A stretch of 8,455 nt of DNA from JBOGFC01 sp050742155 (lineage in GTDB: Bacteria > Actinomycetota > Acidimicrobiia > Spongiisociales > JALYHC01), in contig JBOGFC010000016.1 of assembly GCA_050742155.1 (NCBI GenBank), forward strand, positions 1 through 8,455, in the 5' to 3' direction. The translations under genes were made by a program, and so were the position numbers. Below are positions 4,939-8,455 of the stretch, in pieces. How positions within the stretch are numbered: the stretch's first letter is position 1; every line of letters starts with the position of its first letter. Below the pieces are notes generated by a model, which was given only the letters and a program-made list of their open reading frames with translations, was not told the DNA's origin and ran no database searches.

Positions 4939-6510
4939 TCACGTCCTCGGATCGGGAACGCGAAGCACGACCAAGGAGGGAGAGTCGAAGGCCACGACCA
5001 GGCCGTAGTCCTCTGTTCTCAGCAGCCAGCCTCCATCCGGGCCGCGTCGGTCCACCACGAGGTACCGCGCCCCGATGTCCTCCAGCAGGGACATGAGCTC
5101 GGTCCTTGAGAGGTTCTCCTGAAAGAGGCGGTTGGCCAGGGCGGCTTGCCTTCGCTCTTCCGGAAAGGACAGGTAGCGGAGATCGTGCGAGCTGTAGGTG
5201 GGCCGCTCCGCGTAACCTTGCACCCACCAGCCTGTCGGGCTCCCTTTGGGCCCCCGGGCTGCCACGACGATGTCGCCCGGCCGGGAGGCTTGCTTCAACT
5301 GCTCGAGGACCTGTAGCTCCGCGTGATCGACGAACCGGTACCACTCGACGGCGGCTGAGAAGCTGATCAATCCGCTCAGCGAGATCGACCCGACCATGGC
5401 CCAGGCGGCAATCGTGAAGATCGCAGGAGCCAACCTGGGCCGGGGTTGCCTTTGGGCGATGAGCGATCGCCACCGAGCAAACGCAGCCACCATCAGCATG
5501 ATCAGCCCCAGCTGGGAGAGCAGCAGAGCTCGCTGCTCACCAGTGATGAGGAAGACCCCGACCCCCGCCAGGGTCCAGGCGGAGCCGCAGGAGACGGTCG
5601 GCCGAAGGGGGGCCGGCCACGACCTGGAGGAGATCGCCCACAGCCCTACCAAGGCCATGAGGGCCCAGGGAACCGTCGCCTCCCGAACCGTCGCATAGAG
5701 GACCGCCAGCCTGGAGAGGCTCGAGGGGTTGAGCACGGGGTGGTAGCCAACCTTCGAACCTGACAGCCACTCAGCCGCCCCGGCGACGGCCAGGGTGGCC
5801 AACACGATCAGGGCCGGAGCGGCCTTCTTCCAGGCCCAGGTGCCTTCCCCCCTGCGGCGGAGCCAGAGTGCATGAAACGCCGCCACCGGCACGGCCACCA
5901 CCAGCAAAGCCGCCACCAGCTTGTGGGTGGCCACCACAGCGGTGGCTCCCAGTGCCGCCCCGACGAGCCAGCCGGCGTGTGGTCGGTCGACGAGTCGCAC
6001 CACGATCCACAGGACCAACAGGGCGAGACCGGAGCCGAGCAGCTGGGGAAATGCCCCCCAGGCGTAGGCTTCCAGCTGGTAGCCCGCCGTGCCTGCGAGG
6101 AGCGCGACCGTGCCAGCCCTGGTCCGGCCCAAACCCCGAGTGATCCAGTAGCTCGCCGACACCACCCCGAACTGCGCAATGAGACCCGCCACCACCAGTG
6201 CCTGGAGGGGCGAGGTGACGAAGAGCAGGGAGCTCAGCAGCGCCGGGAAGAGAGGGGGATACCAGCTGTCGAGGGACATCACCGGACGTCCCCGAAACTC
6301 GTGGGCCAGCGCCAACCAGTTGCCGGGATCGGCGCCGGTCGAAACACCTCCCGGAATCGGCACACCTCCGGGGATGAGAGCGTGCAGGGCGGCCGCGGCG
6401 AGCAGCAGCAAGGTGTTGATCGCTAGATCGACCCAGGACAGCGACCTCAGCGGGGCCGGCCAGGCCGCCGCACCCAGCCTGTCGTTCAGGCGGCCGACGG
6501 CTGAGGTCAT
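4939..6510 (-). CDS. Polytopic membrane protein, GT-C-like glycosyltransferase candidate
   Basis: From ATG 6510 the product has 523 residues. About nine to eleven hydrophobic segments run from residue 26 to about 390 (for example 27-46, 86-112, 154-174, 180-215, 231-247, 278-294, 310-323, 328-345, 361-386). A soluble C-terminal domain follows (about 395-523) with a mixed alpha/beta pattern (PGDIVVAARG, ARYLVVDRRG, SLVVLRVPDP). The first long loop holds STGADPGNWLALAHEFRG, then YPPLFPALLSSL. An acidic residue there is typical of GT-C enzymes, which use polyprenyl-phosphate sugars on the outer face of the membrane. The frame is open to 6675, but that would overlap the propeller gene by 95 bp with a Pro/Ser-rich shadow, so the first ATG after that gene's stop is preferred, with no clear Shine-Dalgarno. 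Family, donor and acceptor are not certain. A non-enzymatic membrane protein is possible. Confidence 0.75.
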   Translation of the reverse strand: MTSAVGRLNDRLGAAAWPAPLRSLSWVDLAINTLLLLAAAALHALIPGGVPIPGGVSTGADPGNWLALAHEFRGRPVMSLDSWYPPLFPALLSSLLFVTSPLQALVVAGLIAQFGVVSASYWITRGLGRTRAGTVALLAGTAGYQLEAYAWGAFPQLLGSGLALLVLWIVVRLVDRPHAGWLVGAALGATAVVATHKLVAALLVVAVPVAAFHALWLRRRGEGTWAWKKAAPALIVLATLAVAGAAEWLSGSKVGYHPVLNPSSLSRLAVLYATVREATVPWALMALVGLWAISSRSWPAPLRPTVSCGSAWTLAGVGVFLITGEQRALLLSQLGLIMLMVAAFARWRSLIAQRQPRPRLAPAIFTIAAWAMVGSISLSGLISFSAAVEWYRFVDHAELQVLEQLKQASRPGDIVVAARGPKGSPTGWWVQGYAERPTYSSHDLRYLSFPEERRQAALANRLFQENLSRTELMSLLEDIGARYLVVDRRGPDGGWLLRTEDYGLVVAFDSPSLVVLRVPDPRT

Positions 6511-6580
6511 CGGCTGGTAGGGGCCGGCAGAGCGCCAGTCTGCCGCGGTCGGGCTTTCGGGCCCGGGTCTGCCCGCCCGA

Positions 6581-7573
6581 TCATTGGGTGAGGGCGAAGG
6601 CGATGCGGTTGCCGTCGGGCGACCAGATTGGATCGGTGCCGGGGGTGAGGAAGGTACCGCTCCCACCTTGAGCATCGATGACGTAGACGCCGGAATTGCC
6701 TTGCTCGTCCAGTGTGATGAAGGCGATGCTCAACCCGTCGGGGGACCAGGTAGGATCGGAGCCGGGAGTGAGGAAAGTGCCGGTGGTTCCTCCGGTCTGG
6801 ATCACGTAGATGCCGGACTTCCCCTCCTCATCCAGCGTGATGAAAGCCAGGCGAGTTCCGTCCGGCGACCAGACCGGTTTGGAACCTGGGGTGAGGAAGG
6901 ACCCGGTGCCTCCTTCGGCCCCGATCGTGTAGATCCCCGAGTTCCCCTCTTCGTCCGTCGCGCTGAAGGCCAATTGAGCTCCATCCGGCGACCACGCCGG
7001 ATCCGTGCCGGGAGTGAGGAAGGTGCCGGTGCCTCCCCCGGCCCCGATGGTGTAGATCCCCGAGTCCCCCTGCTCGTCGAGCGTGGTGAAGGCGATCCGG
7101 TCTCCGGTCGGAGACCAGGCCGGACTCGTGCCGGGGGTGAGAAAGGTGCCCGAGCCCCCGGCCGCCTCGATTGCGTATACGCCGGGCGTTCCCTCGGCCA
7201 GGGTGGTGAAGGCGAGCCGAGTGCCGTCCGCCGACCACGACTGCTCCTGGCCAAAGGTCAGCCAGGTGCCTGTCCCTCCCTGGGAGGGGATCACATACAC
7301 ACCTGATTTGCCCTCGGGATCGAGGTCGGTGAAGGCGATCCTGGTCCCGTCCGTCGACCATTGGGGATCGAAGCCGGGGGTGAGGAAGGTGGATTCGCCC
7401 CCCTGGACGTTGATCAGCCTGACTTCAGACCCAGACGTCGAGGTCTGTACCGGCTGCCTGGACCGGAACAGCGGGAGCGCCACCGCCGTGGCGATAATCC
7501 ACAGCGCTGCGATGACCAACAACGCTTTCTGCCAGGTAGCTCGACTGCCCCACCATCCACGCTCGGCTGCCAC
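6581..7573 (-). CDS. Membrane-anchored seven-bladed TolB/PD40-like beta-propeller
   Basis: The 330-residue product starts at GTG 7573 behind GAGG at 5 nt. A short basic N-terminus (1-16) precedes one hydrophobic helix (about 17-36), a signal anchor that would place the rest outside the cytoplasm. Seven WD40-like repeats begin at residues 63, 104, 144, 185, 226, 267 and 308, with consensus FLTPGtdPxWSPDGtrlAF and then LDEeGnSGiYvIxaxGGtGT. Spacing is 41 residues, except one of 40. The last repeat stops after its AF strand (IAFALTQ) and its missing part is supplied by the N-terminus (SEVRLINVQGGEST), the velcro closure of a complete seven-bladed ring. Such propellers bind partners or glycans and no catalytic residues are seen. 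It sits 70 bp upstream of the GT-C-like gene in the same direction, so the two may be one operon. Confidence 0.9.
   Translation of the reverse strand: MAAERGWWGSRATWQKALLVIAALWIIATAVALPLFRSRQPVQTSTSGSEVRLINVQGGESTFLTPGFDPQWSTDGTRIAFTDLDPEGKSGVYVIPSQGGTGTWLTFGQEQSWSADGTRLAFTTLAEGTPGVYAIEAAGGSGTFLTPGTSPAWSPTGDRIAFTTLDEQGDSGIYTIGAGGGTGTFLTPGTDPAWSPDGAQLAFSATDEEGNSGIYTIGAEGGTGSFLTPGSKPVWSPDGTRLAFITLDEEGKSGIYVIQTGGTTGTFLTPGSDPTWSPDGLSIAFITLDEQGNSGVYVIDAQGGSGTFLTPGTDPIWSPDGNRIAFALTQ
6584..7387 (-). repeat. 123-bp period coding repeat of the beta-propeller
   Basis: Seven DNA repeats, mostly 123 bp apart, correspond to the propeller blades. On the plus strand the recurring mark is a CCGGGGGTGAGGAAGGT-like block, found near 6638, 6761, 6884, 7007, 7130 and 7373, with a more diverged copy near 7253. 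Similarity is visible at nucleotide as well as protein level, which points to recent duplication or gene conversion among blades. Confidence 0.85.
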
Positions 7574-7688
7574 GATTACCTCGCTCTCCTGACCCCGGCA
7601 AGCGCATCCGACCTGAACCGAACCGTTCGAGAGGACGGAAGCTTACCGTGGGCTCCACTGTCGAAAGTCCCGAGCACTCCCCGGACGG
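7574..7688. other. Intergenic region upstream of the propeller gene
   Basis: The 115 bp between the GT87-like gene and the propeller gene contain the propeller's ribosome binding site and a small palindrome CGAAC-C-GTTCG at 7619-7629 that might be an operator. No clear promoter hexamers or terminator hairpin were found, so it is open whether the three minus-strand genes share one transcript. Confidence 0.35.
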
Positions 7689-8455
7689 TCATCGTGGCTC
7701 CGCCGGGGCCGGCTCATCCTGGCTGCGCACGCTCCAGGCCGTCACCACCCCGAGCGCCAGGAGAGCCAGGTTACGGAGGCCCACCAGCGGGAGCCACCAG
7801 AGGCTCCCGATGTACATCGGGTTCCAGCCGAGCATGAACAGGATGGTGAGCGACGCCACGGCGAGGGTGATCAGCCGAACCAGCCGGGAGGGGTGAAGGG
7901 CCAGGAAAGGGATGGGCCAGATGACGAACTGCGGGGAGAGCAACGGGCTGGCGATCAAGAGAGCCACCACCAGGGCACCCGTCAGCTTGACGATGCCGAG
8001 GCGGGTCAGTGGGGCTGAAACCGAGATCAGAGCGACGGTCGCCAGCACCAGGCCGATGTTGACGTTGACCGGCACCGCCCAGGCCGGAGCCTCCAGGTAG
8101 ATGGCGCCGGCGGCATCGAAGCGTCCTACCGGCTCGCCGAGGGCCGTCCGGACGAGGGCCAGGGCCGATCCCACCATCGTGTCGGTGTGGATCCCCCCGA
8201 AGGTGCGGGCGGCGCGAAAGCCCGGCGTGAGCAAGAGCCCCGCCAGGACGGCCACCAGCGCCCCGACCAGGGCGAAGGCGCGGGCCCGGCGCCCTCGGAT
8301 CCACTCCACCGCCGCGAAGACCACCGCCCAGCCCTTGGACAGCACCGCTGCGACCTGAAGGACGAAGCTGCGCCTCTGGTCGTCGACCACCATCGCCGAG
8401 AGGGCCGCCGCAGCCAGTAGGGCCGCCCAGGGATCGAGGCGGAACAGGACCAGCG
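7689..8455 (-). CDS. Polytopic membrane glycosyltransferase, GT87 (DUF2029)-like (5' truncated)
   Basis: The frame stays open to the right window edge, so the start is missing. 255 residues are visible, ending at TGA 7691-7689. An internal ATG at 8393 is not taken as the start because the upstream codons (LVLFRLDPWAALLAAAALSA) continue the membrane protein. About six to seven hydrophobic segments are present. The motif SPLLSPQFVIWPIPFLAL, a Ser-Pro-Gln-Phe followed by a Trp-Pro membrane segment, is characteristic of the C-terminal half of GT87-type polyprenol-phosphate mannosyltransferases. In actinobacteria these extend lipomannan, phosphatidylinositol mannosides or other envelope glycans on the outer face of the membrane. 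The cytoplasmic-looking DDQRR at 24-28 and the basic loop IRGRRAR fit inside loops. The gene runs in the same direction as the propeller and GT-C-like genes. The donor sugar cannot be told from this fragment. Confidence 0.75.
   Translation of the reverse strand, partial: LVLFRLDPWAALLAAAALSAMVVDDQRRSFVLQVAAVLSKGWAVVFAAVEWIRGRRARAFALVGALVAVLAGLLLTPGFRAARTFGGIHTDTMVGSALALVRTALGEPVGRFDAAGAIYLEAPAWAVPVNVNIGLVLATVALISVSAPLTRLGIVKLTGALVVALLIASPLLSPQFVIWPIPFLALHPSRLVRLITLAVASLTILFMLGWNPMYIGSLWWLPLVGLRNLALLALGVVTAWSVRSQDEPAPAEPR

Noticed and set aside
6511..6675. Upstream extension of the GT-C-like protein
   Set aside because: It would overlap the propeller gene by 95 bp and gives only a Pro/Ser-rich stretch. 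The ATG at 6510 follows the propeller stop naturally.
6584..7306. 240-codon plus-strand frame with repeats
   Set aside because: Its apparent repeats are the reverse complement of the propeller blades, and the propeller frame explains them fully.

Overview
The window is GC-rich chromosomal DNA with strong G/C preference at third codon positions. It carries a sortase-type LPXTG tail, a Thr-rich secreted protein typical of actinobacterial envelopes, GT87/GT-C-like polyprenol-dependent membrane glycosyltransferases, and several genes with no Shine-Dalgarno that look leaderless. Together these point to a Gram-positive, high-GC actinomycete-type bacterium (Actinomycetota, perhaps an uncultured lineage). 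No rRNA, tRNA, CRISPR array, insertion sequence or prophage gene was seen.

Left part (1-2474): the 3' end of a gene for an LPKTG-anchored surface protein runs into a convergent two-gene unit on the minus strand. That unit encodes a PqqD-family peptide chaperone and an HPr-kinase-like P-loop protein, joined by a TGATG stop/start overlap. A nucleotidyltransferase-fold protein (NTP_transf_5-like) is transcribed divergently from a very short shared intergenic region. PqqD + HprK-like kinase + nucleotidyltransferase is the make-up of the poorly understood 'HPr-rel-A' type system, related to the tailoring genes of phosphorylated lasso peptide clusters, but no peptide precursor, cyclase or protease is visible here. 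The kinase gene carries three in-frame copies of a 36-bp palindromic repeat. This is the most unusual part of the window.

Middle part (2493-4938): a Crp/Fnr-family regulator (minus) is divergent from a small secreted, Thr-rich, C-terminally membrane-anchored protein (plus). Next comes a compact VapBC-type toxin-antitoxin operon. Its promoter contains a perfect 12-bp-arm palindrome between the -35 and -10 elements, and its antitoxin mRNA is predicted to be leaderless. Behind it lies a small unrecognised ORF that reads best with a frameshift in a G-tract, then about 150 bp of gene-free sequence with inverted repeats.

Right part (4939-8455): three minus-strand genes in a row encode a GT87-like polytopic membrane glycosyltransferase (cut by the window edge), a membrane-anchored seven-bladed TolB/PD40-type beta-propeller with unusually regular 41-residue repeats, and a GT-C-like polytopic membrane protein with a soluble C-terminal domain. 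They probably act in cell-envelope glycan assembly, the propeller being extracytoplasmic, but their substrates cannot be read from the sequence.
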